Assembly (NCBI GenBank): GCA_964440115.1
Contig: CAYTPV010000001.1
Location: 248,001 to 312,000, forward strand
DNA from: JAEWWD01 sp964440115
GTDB lineage: Bacteria > Bacillota > Clostridia > Christensenellales > CAG-138
Reading direction: 5' to 3'
Length of the DNA stretch: 64,000 bases
Within the stretch, counting starts at the first letter, position 1. Each line of letters opens with the position of its first letter. The notes below the pieces were generated by a model. The model saw only the letters and a list, made by a program, of their open reading frames with translations, made no database searches and was not told the origin of the DNA. Both the position numbers and the translations under genes were made by a program. This document shows positions 42,269 to 50,634 of this stretch, piece by piece.

Positions 42269-42297
42269 GCGCAGAGGATTTCCTCTGCGCTATTTTT
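42269..42297 (+). terminator. Terminator between asd and dapB
   Basis: GCGCAGAGGA (42269-42278) pairs with TCCTCTGCGC (42281-42290), followed by TATTTTT. The very short loop and readthrough position suggest partial termination before dapB. Confidence 0.8.
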
Positions 42298-42336
42298 AAA
42301 AGATTCAGCCCAAACCGGCTGCTATAGGAGATTTGT

Positions 42337-43557
42337 ATGATCAAGGCAATTGTCAACGGCGCCTGCGGCCAAATGGGGCGCACCATCGCCCAGCTCCTGC
42401 AGGAAAACCCCAAGGAGTACCAGTTAATCGCGGGCATAAGCAAAACGGACTGCCCCGAAAACGGGCTTCCGCTGGTAAAGGATATCCGCTCAGTGCCCGC
42501 CGGTGCGGACATATTGTTCGACTTTTCTCACCCCAACGCGCTGCCCGCTCTGCTGGACTACTGCACCAATAACGGCGTAAGGCTGGTCATGGGCACGACA
42601 GGCCTTGGTGAGAGCGAACGGCAGATGCTGCAGAATGCATCCGTGAAAATCCCCATATTCTACAGCGGAAATATGTCCATAGGCGTAAGCCTGCAGATTG
42701 AGCTGATCAAAAAGGCCGCGACACTGCTGGGCGAGGAATTTGACATCGAGATTACGGAAAAACACCACCGAAAGAAGGTGGATTCTCCTAGCGGAACGGC
42801 ACTGATGCTCGCAAACGCCCTCAACGACAAGCTATCCGAACCCCGTCAGCATGTGTACGGCCGCCATTGCACGGACTGCCGCCGAATGAAAAACGAAATC
42901 GGCATTCATGCCATACGCGGCGGGACCATAACCGGGGAACACGATGTGGAATTCTTCGGCACGGATGAAACCATATCCATCAGCCACAAAGCCTACTCAC
43001 GCCGTATATTCGCACTCGGCGCGCTGCGTGCCGGTCAGTTTTTGATGCACCAACAGCCCGGCTTATACGATATGCGTGACCTGCTCTCTTCAAGAGAAGC
43101 CCTTTCCCGCCTGTATACGGAAGACGGTCAGGCTGTAATCACCGTAAGCTCGCTGCCGCATAAGCCCGAGACTCTTGGCGCGGTATTCGGCGCAATTGCC
43201 GGTGCCGGCGTGTTTGTGGATATGATCAGCATGACTGCCCCCTCCGGCATGGCAGGCGAGGTCAGTTTTTCCTTACCGCAGGAGCAGCTGCCGCAGGCGA
43301 AAACGGCCCTCAAGAGCCTTCGCCCGCGCTACATGGGAATGGATATTTATGCGCTGGAAAGCGTTACGAAGCTTACCATTGAAGACCCGCGCATGGCCCA
43401 AGAATACGGCATCGCAGGAAAGCTGTTCGCCGCTTTGGCGCAGGAAGGCGTTCGTATTGAGCTTGTGACCACCAGCGAAACAAAAATATCCTGCTGCGTG
43501 CGCAACGAAGAAGTCGCCGAAGCACTCGATGTGATCGCAAGGCAGTTTGACCTATAA
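42337..43557 (+). CDS. dapB: Dihydrodipicolinate reductase fused to C-terminal ACT domains
   Basis: 406 residues, about 150 more than ordinary DapB (about 250). Residues 1-250 are complete DapB: GACGQMGR (8-15) for NAD(P)H, FDFSHP, GTTGL, and the catalytic EKHHRKKVDSPSGTA (141-155) with His143-His144 and Lys147. Residues about 263-406 form two ACT-like units (VITVSSLPHKPETLGAVFGAIAGAGVFVDMI and GIAGKLFAALAQEGVRIELVTTSETKISCCV) resembling the aspartokinase regulatory region. The domain probably senses lysine or a related amino acid (inference). One uninterrupted frame with AGGAG upstream. Confidence 0.9.
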   Translation: MIKAIVNGACGQMGRTIAQLLQENPKEYQLIAGISKTDCPENGLPLVKDIRSVPAGADILFDFSHPNALPALLDYCTNNGVRLVMGTTGLGESERQMLQNASVKIPIFYSGNMSIGVSLQIELIKKAATLLGEEFDIEITEKHHRKKVDSPSGTALMLANALNDKLSEPRQHVYGRHCTDCRRMKNEIGIHAIRGGTITGEHDVEFFGTDETISISHKAYSRRIFALGALRAGQFLMHQQPGLYDMRDLLSSREALSRLYTEDGQAVITVSSLPHKPETLGAVFGAIAGAGVFVDMISMTAPSGMAGEVSFSLPQEQLPQAKTALKSLRPRYMGMDIYALESVTKLTIEDPRMAQEYGIAGKLFAALAQEGVRIELVTTSETKISCCVRNEEVAEALDVIARQFDL

Positions 43558-43594
43558 ATACGACAAATAAGGCATCCACATATGTTTATATTTT

Positions 43595-43828
43595 CTTAAG
43601 GTATCGTCACCTGCGGCGGCGACGATAGATTATTTTATTTAATAGCGGGAGGGCTCCGCCCCCCGCGCCCCCTGAGTACGGGCGCTCTTAAGGAAGGGGG
43701 TTGGGGAAACGTAGCTTCCCCAAAGCAAGAAAATAATCGGCGCCGCTCTAAAGCGCCGATACCTTGGCCCCTTAAGTTGGTTTATCACAGCCTGAAACGG
43801 ACGGGAGATATCCCCATCCGTTTTTAAG
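43595..43828. other. Hairpin-rich intergenic element
   Basis: AAGGTATCG (43598-43606) pairs with CGATACCTT (43757-43765), enclosing GC-rich hairpins: GCGGGAGG/CCCCCCGC-type (about 43644-43665), GGGGAA/TTCCCC (about 43703-43721) and CGGCGC/GCGCCG (about 43738-43758). A further hairpin at about 43796-43825, followed by TTTTT on the plus strand, looks like the terminator serving dapB and the ABC-F gene. No coding potential seen. Confidence 0.5.
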
Positions 43829-43833
43829 CAGTA

Positions 43834-45303
43834 TCATTCCATCCATACGGTTCTTGTCGATACCGCATCCACGAACGTGCGGTCATGCTCCACAAACAGC
43901 ATGGTTGGTGTGTATTTCTTAATGAGGTCTTCAATCTGCATGCGCGAGAGCACATCGATATAGTTGAGCGGCTCATCCCAAAGATACAGATGCGCGCTTT
44001 CGCACAGGCTTTTTGCGATAAGCACTTTCTTCCGCTGGCCCATGGAATAGCTGCACATATCCTGTTCAAAATGCGCCCTCAAAAAATCCAGCTTGCGCAG
44101 TATGGTCAGAAAAAGACTCGCATCAATTTTGCTAAGGCGCGCGAATTCTATTACATCGCCTTGCAGGAACGATGTATCCTGCGGCACATAGGAAATGACA
44201 AATCCGCTCGCCAGCCGCAGTTCGCCGGTATGCGGAATATCCTCGCCCGCTAGCAGTTTGATGACGCTTGATTTCCCGCAGCCGTTTCTGCCCGAGAGCG
44301 CGACGCGCTCCCCCGTTTCCACACGGAGGTTCATGCCTTCAAACACAGGATTCTGCCCATACCGCACGCTCAGATTGCGTGCTTCGACGATAGATCTTGC
44401 GTGGTGAAACAACGGCCGTACAATCAGCGGACTGTTGTATTCCACATCCTTGAGCAGCTGTTCTTTTTCTTCTATCGCGTTCTGCCGCCTGTTTTCGATC
44501 GCCTTAGCGCGCTTCATCATTTTTGCCGATTTATGGCCGATATACCCCCTGTCCGGCACCGCTTCGCCAAATTTGCTCGCTTCTACCTGATCCGACCAGC
44601 CGGATGCGCGCCTTGCGGCTTCAGAAAGGCGGCGAATATCTGACGTAAGCTTTTCGTTTTCCGCGCGCTCAAAAGCCTCACGCTTTTCCCTTTCCAGTTG
44701 CCAGACAGAAAAGTTGCCTTTTGTCACCTCGAACCCGGTTTTATTGATGGCTAAAATATGGCCGCAGCAGCTATCCAAAAATGTCCTGTCATGGGACACC
44801 AGCAGAAAACCGCGCTTGGAATTGAGGTACTGCCCCACGCGGGCGCGTCCCTCTGTGTCCAGATGGTTGGTCGGCTCATCTATGAGAAGAAACCGTTCCT
44901 CCTTGGCAAATAGAGCTGCAAGCAGTGCTTTGGTGCGCTCCCCGCCGGAAAGCGTTCGGAACTCGCGCGTGAGCACTTCTTCATTTACACCCAGTTGGGA
45001 CAGCTCCCTTCTGATCTGCCATTCCTCCGCCCAGCCCGAAGCGTGAGCAAGCACCGACATGGTTTCCTGAAAATCGTCAGGTACATCAAACGGAAAATAG
45101 TCAAACTCCACCGAAGAAGAGATTGTCCCCTGATACGGGTATTCTCCCATCAGCAGCTTTAAAAAAGTTGTTTTTCCACGTCCGTTGCGGCCCACAAACC
45201 CCAGCTTCCAATCTGTATCTAAGCTGACGGAAATATTGGAGAAAACAGTCTGCGCGCTGCCATCGTATGAAAACGTGAGACCGCTCACTTTGATTTGAGA
45301 CAT
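43834..45303 (-). CDS. ABC-F ribosome-protection ATPase (Lsa/Vga-type)
   Basis: 489 residues from the ATG at 45303 (AGGAGG 5 bases upstream). Two ABC domains in one chain without membrane segments: Walker A GRNGRGKTTFLKLL with signature LSGGERTKALLAALF, and Walker A GRNGCGKSSVIKLL with signature YSMGQRKK. Between them a linker contains VPDRGYIGHKSAKMMKRAKAIE, the stretch typical of Lsa/Vga/CplR antibiotic-resistance ABC-F factors that free ribosomes from pleuromutilins, lincosamides and streptogramins A. A strong promoter and an attenuator leader support drug-inducible expression. Substrate range is inferred. Confidence 0.9.
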   Translation of the reverse strand: MSQIKVSGLTFSYDGSAQTVFSNISVSLDTDWKLGFVGRNGRGKTTFLKLLMGEYPYQGTISSSVEFDYFPFDVPDDFQETMSVLAHASGWAEEWQIRRELSQLGVNEEVLTREFRTLSGGERTKALLAALFAKEERFLLIDEPTNHLDTEGRARVGQYLNSKRGFLLVSHDRTFLDSCCGHILAINKTGFEVTKGNFSVWQLEREKREAFERAENEKLTSDIRRLSEAARRASGWSDQVEASKFGEAVPDRGYIGHKSAKMMKRAKAIENRRQNAIEEKEQLLKDVEYNSPLIVRPLFHHARSIVEARNLSVRYGQNPVFEGMNLRVETGERVALSGRNGCGKSSVIKLLAGEDIPHTGELRLASGFVISYVPQDTSFLQGDVIEFARLSKIDASLFLTILRKLDFLRAHFEQDMCSYSMGQRKKVLIAKSLCESAHLYLWDEPLNYIDVLSRMQIEDLIKKYTPTMLFVEHDRTFVDAVSTRTVWME

Positions 45304-45328
45304 AGGCACCTCCTGAAAAATAACACAA

Positions 45329-45355
45329 AAGCGGCGGGAAAGCGCCCCGCCGCTT
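45329..45355 (-). terminator. Intrinsic terminator in the ABC-F leader
   Basis: Ten-base arms AAGCGGCGGG and CCCGCCGCTT around a 7-base loop, followed on the minus strand by TTTTGTGTTATTTTT and then the ABC-F Shine-Dalgarno. Premature termination here is the expected uninduced state. Confidence 0.8.
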
Positions 45356-45470
45356 CAGACATACACAAAAGAATGCCTATAAGCATGATGGAATTCAGGA
45401 TCGCTCGCTTTCCCGCATCGACATAAAAGCGCGGTGTAACCGCGCGGCAATGCCGTGCAAACATAATCGT

Positions 45471-45491
45471 TTAGCGGGAAACGAGGCGCAT
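45471..45491 (-). CDS. Leader peptide MRLVSR
   Basis: Six-codon ORF (ATG CGC CTC GTT TCC CGC TAA) with GGAG upstream. Small leader peptides of this type in ABC-F and erm leaders stall ribosomes in the presence of antibiotic; its terminal codons overlap the pairing segment TTTCCCGC. Too short for ordinary gene finding. Confidence 0.65.
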   Translation of the reverse strand: MRLVSR

Positions 45492-45523
45492 CTTCTCAAC
45501 TCCAGTCAATCTATCTTTCAATA

Positions 45524-45553
45524 AGTATAGACAGTCTCTCCATTCTCTGTCAA
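45524..45553 (-). promoter_or_regulatory. Promoter of the ABC-F gene
   Basis: Minus strand: -35 TTGACA (complement of 45548-45553), 18-base spacer, -10 TATACT (complement of 45524-45529). Near consensus, consistent with constitutive transcription controlled by attenuation. Confidence 0.75.
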
Positions 45554-45581
45554 CCACAATGTTCATAAACCCCGTTAACAA

Positions 45582-45597
45582 ATGCAAACGTTTTCAC
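45582..45597. promoter_or_regulatory. LacI/CcpA-like operator O1 upstream of the Fe-type ABC operon
   Basis: ATGCAAACGTTTTCAC fits the cre/LacI-family pattern. A second copy of the TGCAAACGTTT core, inverted, lies at 45746-45761, about 165 bases away. Confidence 0.6.
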
Positions 45598-45697
45598 TGT
45601 ACAATGTGATCATTAAACGAATTTACATTAGGAATCCCTAAAAAATAGCCTCATTTTTCTAATACAATTCTAATCTTTGAAGAAATGAAATTAATCA

Positions 45698-45726
45698 TTG
45701 ACAAATATATCGATGAACAGTAATAT
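45698..45726 (+). promoter_or_regulatory. Promoter of the Fe(III)-type ABC operon
   Basis: -35 TTGACA (45698-45703), 17-base spacer, -10 TAATAT (45721-45726). The predicted start is near 45733, leaving a leader of about 237 bases before the permease gene. Confidence 0.78.
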
Positions 45727-45745
45727 AAAGAAAAGTTTTCTACAA

Positions 45746-45761
45746 CGTAAACGTTTGCACA
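45746..45761. promoter_or_regulatory. LacI/CcpA-like operator O2 just downstream of the promoter
   Basis: CGTAAACGTTTGCACA, inverse of the core seen at 45582-45597. It lies about 14-29 bases after the predicted transcription start, a repressing position. Confidence 0.65.
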
Positions 45762-45969
45762 CAATGTATTCATCGTAATGAAATCGCTTTATAAACTGGT
45801 GCTATTACACACAGTCATATACGGGGCTGCAATGCCGAACACCTGATTTCTATATAACATCTTAGCCTTAACCAATGAACAACTATAAGCCATCTTCCCA
45901 ATCATTATCATTGACGCCTGCTTAACTGCATTCCGCAGCCGAGGCGAGTATAAGGAGGAACGAAACAGA

Positions 45970-47811
45970 ATGAGTCAGGTTTTCCCGGACATTGCTCCAG
46001 GATATTCGCGAACGCGCAGATTCAGGAATTTTCTTCTGAACGCGGTCACGAATCCCTATAATATCATGGTGGCAGTATCCATTATATTGCTTGCATATCT
46101 GATCGTGGTGCCGCTTTTCGACATGATCTCCACTACCTTTGAGGCCGCACAGAAAGATCTTGCCCGCATTGGCGCAGGAACAAAAATAGGCGATTTCACT
46201 CTGTACTACTGGAACCGTTTGCTGTTGACGGATGTCAGCTCCGCTTTGCTGTATAAGCCGCTGCTCAATTCGCTGATGGTCTCTTCCATCGTATCTGTTA
46301 TGAGCATTACGCTCGGATCGGCGCTGGCCTGGCTTATGGTTCGCTCCGATCTGCCCGGAAAGAAATTTCTTTCCCTGGCGATTATTATTCCGTATATGCT
46401 TCCTTCCTGGTGTAAATCCATGGCTTGGATCTCCGTGTTTAAAAACACGCGCATAGGCGGAAATCCCGGCTTTCTGAATGCGCTTGGCATACAAACGCCG
46501 GATTGGCTGGCTTACGGCGCAGTTCCCATCATTTTGGTGTTGACAATTCATTACTATGCATACGCGTATTTGCTGGTATCGGCCGCGCTTGGTTCGATTA
46601 ACAGTGAATTAGAGGAAATGGGCGAGATCGCGGGCGCCAACAAGAGAAGAATTCTTTCGCGCATTACATTCCCACTGGTGCTGCCCGCCATACTCTCCGC
46701 ATTCATACTCACATTCTCCAAGTCCATGGGTACGTTCGGCGTACCGGCGTTTCTGGGCATGAAAGTGAATTTCTATACCATATCCACCATGCTCTATTCC
46801 ACTGTCAAACAGCGAAACACCACCATAGGTTTCGCGATTGCCATGATACTCATCGTTATCGCTTCCATCAATGTGTTCCTGAACCAGCGCGCAATCGGCG
46901 CACGGCGAAGCTACGCAACAATCGGGGGCAAGGGCGGCCGTTCAACGCTGATTTCCCTTGGAGCAGGAAAGCCGATCATACTGGTGCTGGTGCTGCTGTT
47001 CATCGCGATTGCGGTATTGGGGCCATTGTTCATACTCTGCATCGACACGCTGATGCTCAAGCCCGGCGTGTATTCATGGTATAATGTGTCCCTGCATTAT
47101 TGGATAGGCGAAGCGGGCAAGCTCAAAGACGTATTTGAAGGCGAACCCGGGGTATTGGCCAATCCGCGGTTCTGGACCAATCTGTGGAATACGCTTGAGC
47201 TCGTGCTGACGACTTCCGTGTTCGCCACTCTGTTTGGGCAGATTGCCGGATATATCACCTCCCGAGGCAGGGGCAAGTTCTCCGGCAGGCTGGTGGAACA
47301 GCTCGTATTCATCCCGTATCTGATCCCCTCCATTGCGTTTGGCGCAATATATCTTTCCATGTTCTCAAAGCCGCAGCTTTTCATCCCTTCATTGTACGGA
47401 ACTTTTGCGCTGATGGTGCTCGTAAGCGTGGTCAAGCATCTGCCGTTTGCCAGCCGCGCGGGGACCGCCAACATGCTGCAGATCGGGTTGGAACTGGAGG
47501 AAGCGGCCAATATTGAAGGCGCGTCGTTTGCAAGAAGGTTTGGCAAAATCGTGCTGCCGCTTTCCAAAATGGGCTTTATTTCCGGTTTTATGCTGATATT
47601 CATCAGTATCATGAAAGAACTCGACCTGATTATTCTCATCGTAACGCCCAAGCTGGCAACATTGCCGTACATGGCGTTCTCGTACAGCAACGGCAATATG
47701 GACCCTTATTCCAATGTCGTGGCAGTGATTATGTTCCTCATCGTATTGTTTGTATATTGGCTGACAAATAAGCTGGGCAAGGCGGATATCGCCAGCAGCA
47801 TGGGAGGTTGA
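45970..47811 (+). CDS. Fe(III)-type ABC importer, fused two-domain permease
   Basis: 613 residues with about twelve membrane helices and two MetI-type permease halves. The EAA-like loops are visible as ELEEMGEIAGANKRRILSRITFPLVLPA (first half) and ELEEAANIEGASFARRFGKIVLPL (second half). This resembles the fused FbpB/SfuB permease of iron or thiamine-type importers, typical with the ATPase and binding protein that follow. GGAGG upstream of the ATG. Transport substrate (Fe3+, polyamine, or another) cannot be fixed from the permease. Confidence 0.88.
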   Translation: MSQVFPDIAPGYSRTRRFRNFLLNAVTNPYNIMVAVSIILLAYLIVVPLFDMISTTFEAAQKDLARIGAGTKIGDFTLYYWNRLLLTDVSSALLYKPLLNSLMVSSIVSVMSITLGSALAWLMVRSDLPGKKFLSLAIIIPYMLPSWCKSMAWISVFKNTRIGGNPGFLNALGIQTPDWLAYGAVPIILVLTIHYYAYAYLLVSAALGSINSELEEMGEIAGANKRRILSRITFPLVLPAILSAFILTFSKSMGTFGVPAFLGMKVNFYTISTMLYSTVKQRNTTIGFAIAMILIVIASINVFLNQRAIGARRSYATIGGKGGRSTLISLGAGKPIILVLVLLFIAIAVLGPLFILCIDTLMLKPGVYSWYNVSLHYWIGEAGKLKDVFEGEPGVLANPRFWTNLWNTLELVLTTSVFATLFGQIAGYITSRGRGKFSGRLVEQLVFIPYLIPSIAFGAIYLSMFSKPQLFIPSLYGTFALMVLVSVVKHLPFASRAGTANMLQIGLELEEAANIEGASFARRFGKIVLPLSKMGFISGFMLIFISIMKELDLIILIVTPKLATLPYMAFSYSNGNMDPYSNVVAVIMFLIVLFVYWLTNKLGKADIASSMGG

Positions 47812-47817
47812 GCAGGA

Positions 47818-48945
47818 ATGAGCAAGATAGAGTTAAACGGCATTGATAAATACTACGGCAGCAATCATGTATTGAAGGACCTTGATCTCACCATCGAGGA
47901 TGGCGAATTCATGACATTGCTCGGCCCCTCCGGCTGCGGCAAAACGACGACACTGCGCGTGATATCAGGCCTCGAACGCCCGCAGAACGGCACCATACAC
48001 ATGGACGGCAAGGAAATCGTAAACGCAAAAGAGCTGTTTTTCGAATCTCCCAGCAAACGTGGACTGAACCTTGTATTCCAATCCTACGCGCTCTGGCCGC
48101 ATATGACGGTATTCAACAATGTTGCGTTCGGCCTCACCATTAAAAAACTGCCTAAGGATGAGATCAAACGCCGCGTAGAAAACGCGCTGGAACGCATGCA
48201 GATAGGCGAATTCGCGAAACGCTATCCTTCCGAGCTTTCCGGCGGACAGCAGCAGCGCGTTGCCATAGCACGCGCCATTGTCAGCGAACCTAAGCTGCTG
48301 CTGCTGGATGAGCCTCTTTCCAATCTTGACGCAAAGCTACGCATCGACATGCGCTCCGAACTCAAACGGCTGCACCAGGAACTTGGTACCACCGTCGTTT
48401 ATGTCACACACGACCAGATCGAAGCGCTCACCATGAGTACGCGCGTGGCCATATTCTTTGACGGCGTACTCGCACAGGTGGATACCCCCATCAATGTCTA
48501 CAGCAATCCCGCCGATCTTCGTATTGCTGACTTTATCGGCAATCCGCGCATCAATCTGGTGGACGCAAAAGCATCCGTTGCAGGCGGCAGGATGCGCGTC
48601 GTATCCGATCTGGGCGTATTTGAATTTGATAAGCAGGATTTCGCCTGCGAGGATATGCCCGCCGGCGAATTCGACTGCAGGCTTGGGCTGCGGCCGGAAC
48701 AGATATTTATTCGCAGAGGAAATGGGAATGGCCTTTCCGGCACGATATACGCCTGCCAGCCGGCTGGTTCCGAAACGCTGCTGCAGGTGCAAGTTGGCAA
48801 AACGCGCATGCTCGCAAAGGAAATCGGCTTGGCTCACTTCACCGAAGATGAGAAGGTATCAGTCGCCATCCGTCCCAACCGCATCAACGTCTACAGCAAA
48901 GAAACCGGCAAACTCCTTAAATTTGCCCGCGAGGATGAAGAATAA
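47818..48945 (+). CDS. ABC importer ATPase (FbpC/PotA-like)
   Basis: 375 residues. Nucleotide-binding domain with Walker A GPSGCGKTTTLRVISG, signature LSGGQQQRVAIARAI and Walker B LLLLDEPLSNLDAKL; the C-terminal 130 residues are a TOBE-type regulatory domain (GLRPEQIFIR). Starts 7 bases after the permease stop and so is translationally linked. MalK/PotA/FbpC subfamily. Confidence 0.93.
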   Translation: MSKIELNGIDKYYGSNHVLKDLDLTIEDGEFMTLLGPSGCGKTTTLRVISGLERPQNGTIHMDGKEIVNAKELFFESPSKRGLNLVFQSYALWPHMTVFNNVAFGLTIKKLPKDEIKRRVENALERMQIGEFAKRYPSELSGGQQQRVAIARAIVSEPKLLLLDEPLSNLDAKLRIDMRSELKRLHQELGTTVVYVTHDQIEALTMSTRVAIFFDGVLAQVDTPINVYSNPADLRIADFIGNPRINLVDAKASVAGGRMRVVSDLGVFEFDKQDFACEDMPAGEFDCRLGLRPEQIFIRRGNGNGLSGTIYACQPAGSETLLQVQVGKTRMLAKEIGLAHFTEDEKVSVAIRPNRINVYSKETGKLLKFAREDEE

Positions 48946-49026
48946 CAACTTTCTCTTTCGTATTTAGCACAACGATATTTGCCGATAGCGTATTCGGCAA
49001 TAAGCAATAAATAAGGAGGACGAACT

Positions 49027-50262
49027 ATGAAAAAGTCCCTGGTGGCACTGCTTTTGGTGTTCGGTATGCTGATGATGTACGGATGCACAGCACCCGCGCA
49101 AGCCCCTGCTGCAACCGAAGCCCCCGCCGCTCCGGCTGAAACGGCCGCACCCGAGCTGCCCCCTGCCCCCACCGCTGAACCCGAAAGCTGGGCAGTCAAG
49201 AACAAGATCACAACCGGCACCGAAACCACCGACGAGTTGTACGAACTTGCCAAGCAGGAAGGAAAAGTCACCCTTTACTCTATTTCCAGCCGCTGCACGA
49301 AGGTTAAGGAAAGCTTCGAAGCGAAATATCCCGGCATTATCTGCGATGCTTTTGATATTTCCTCGGACGAGTTGATGGAAAAAGTCACCCGTGAATATGA
49401 ATCCGGCGTGCGCAACGCGGACGTCGTACACTGCAAGGATCTGAACGGTTCTGTGTATACGGAAAAAGTCTCTACGGGCATTTTCTACAACTACTATCCG
49501 GATGATATCGTATCCTCCATATCCAACAAGGATCTGATCAAATACTCCATGCCGCTTTATATCGAGCTCAACCAGTGGTTCTACAATTCTAAACTCTATG
49601 ACGCTGCTCCCATTGACAGCTGGTGGGATCTTACCCGCGAAGAGTGGAAGGGCAACCTCATTATGCAGGACCCCGTGGGCGACATGAACTATATGTCCGT
49701 GTTCACCTCCTTCCTCGCGCATGTTGACGAAATCGAAGCGGATTATGAGCGTGAATTCGGCGAGAAGCTCGTGCTTTCCGAAGGCTGCGAGAACGCCGCA
49801 TATGAACTGATTTACAGACTGTTTAACAACGACGTGGTATTCATGTCCTCTTCCGACGAAGTGTGTGAATCCGTCGCCGGCACCGGCGTTACCGAAAAGA
49901 AACTCGGTTACGGCGCATCTTCCAAGGTTCGCAAGAACGCGGATAACGGCTGGTCGCTCGCTCCCATCAACATCCTGCCCGCCACCGGCATTCCCAATCT
50001 AAACAACCTGTATATTGTCAACGAATGCCCGCATCCCAACGCAGCCAAACTGTTGGTTCGCTGGATGGTAGGCGAAGCAGACGGAACAGGCGAAGGGTTC
50101 AACCCGTTCAACACGCTGGGCGGCTGGTCCGTACGTGATAACGTACCCGACAAAGAAGGCAATACGCCGCTGTCTCAGCTTAACGTATGGCCCTCTGATG
50201 TTATGTTTATCTACGACAATCTGCAGACTATGGAAGACTTCTTCCTCAAGATGCGCGGCTAA
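49027..50262 (+). CDS. ABC importer substrate-binding lipoprotein (family 1, Fe-type)
   Basis: 411 residues. Signal peptide and lipobox MMYGC (Cys20), an Ala/Pro/Glu-rich linker to about residue 55, then a periplasmic-binding-protein fold starting LYELAKQEGKVTLYSISS, typical of family 1 iron- and thiamine-type binding proteins. The end (GGWSVRDNVPDKEG...) is complete. The linker composition is like that of the BMP lipoprotein at the window start. AAGGAGG upstream. Last gene of the importer operon. Confidence 0.9.
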   Translation: MKKSLVALLLVFGMLMMYGCTAPAQAPAATEAPAAPAETAAPELPPAPTAEPESWAVKNKITTGTETTDELYELAKQEGKVTLYSISSRCTKVKESFEAKYPGIICDAFDISSDELMEKVTREYESGVRNADVVHCKDLNGSVYTEKVSTGIFYNYYPDDIVSSISNKDLIKYSMPLYIELNQWFYNSKLYDAAPIDSWWDLTREEWKGNLIMQDPVGDMNYMSVFTSFLAHVDEIEADYEREFGEKLVLSEGCENAAYELIYRLFNNDVVFMSSSDEVCESVAGTGVTEKKLGYGASSKVRKNADNGWSLAPINILPATGIPNLNNLYIVNECPHPNAAKLLVRWMVGEADGTGEGFNPFNTLGGWSVRDNVPDKEGNTPLSQLNVWPSDVMFIYDNLQTMEDFFLKMRG

Positions 50263-50287
50263 TACGCTTCCCCCATTTCCCATGGTC

Positions 50288-50556
50288 AGCGCCTGCGGGA
50301 TATCCCGCAGGCGCTAATATTTCGAAAAAGTGGAAGCATCCACTTTTTCGATGTTCACCGCGCAAGTTAACGCTCGGTCTCCAGCTTGCGCAGGAAAGCT
50401 GTCGCGTCAACTTACGCTCTAAGGTGTCATTTTGCACCGCACATGTCGCTGCAAAATGACATATTGAAAGCCTCAAATTATACGGAATTTTGCAGGATTT
50501 TACCTGGGGATGTATCGAGAGCTTGATACGCTGGGTATCCCGCAGGCGCTATATTA
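50288..50556. repeat. Hairpin array between duplicated terminator halves
   Basis: A terminator hairpin after the binding-protein gene (AGCGCCTGCGGGA...CAGGCGCT, 50288-50315) is followed by three more hairpins: GAAAAAGTGGA/TCCACTTTTTC (about 50323-50350), GCGCAAG/CTTGCGC (50360-50391) and GTCATTTTGCA/TGCAAAATGAC (50426-50460). TATCCCGCAGGCGCT, the second arm of the first hairpin, recurs exactly at 50536-50550. The layout looks like a 235-base insertion or tandem duplication inside a terminator. No gene. Confidence 0.55.
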
Positions 50557-50634
50557 TACCTAGTTGCGATGCCTGTCCCGGCAGGTTATGATAAATACGG
50601 TCGCACCAATCAATACAATCAAAGGACAAAATTC

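Larger units (their letters stand above)
45309..45517 (-). promoter_or_regulatory. Attenuator leader of the ABC-F gene
   Basis: About 208 bases between the promoter and the ABC-F start, read on the minus strand. In order: a ribosome-loaded six-codon ORF (45471-45491) whose end contains TTTCCCGC; a GCGCGG hairpin; GCGGGAAAGCG (45416 down to 45406); and a terminator hairpin, arms 45346-45355 and 45329-45338, with a T-rich tail just before the Shine-Dalgarno. The middle segment can pair with the ORF end (8 bp) or with CGCTTTCCCGC in the terminator (11 bp, exact). Confidence 0.75.
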
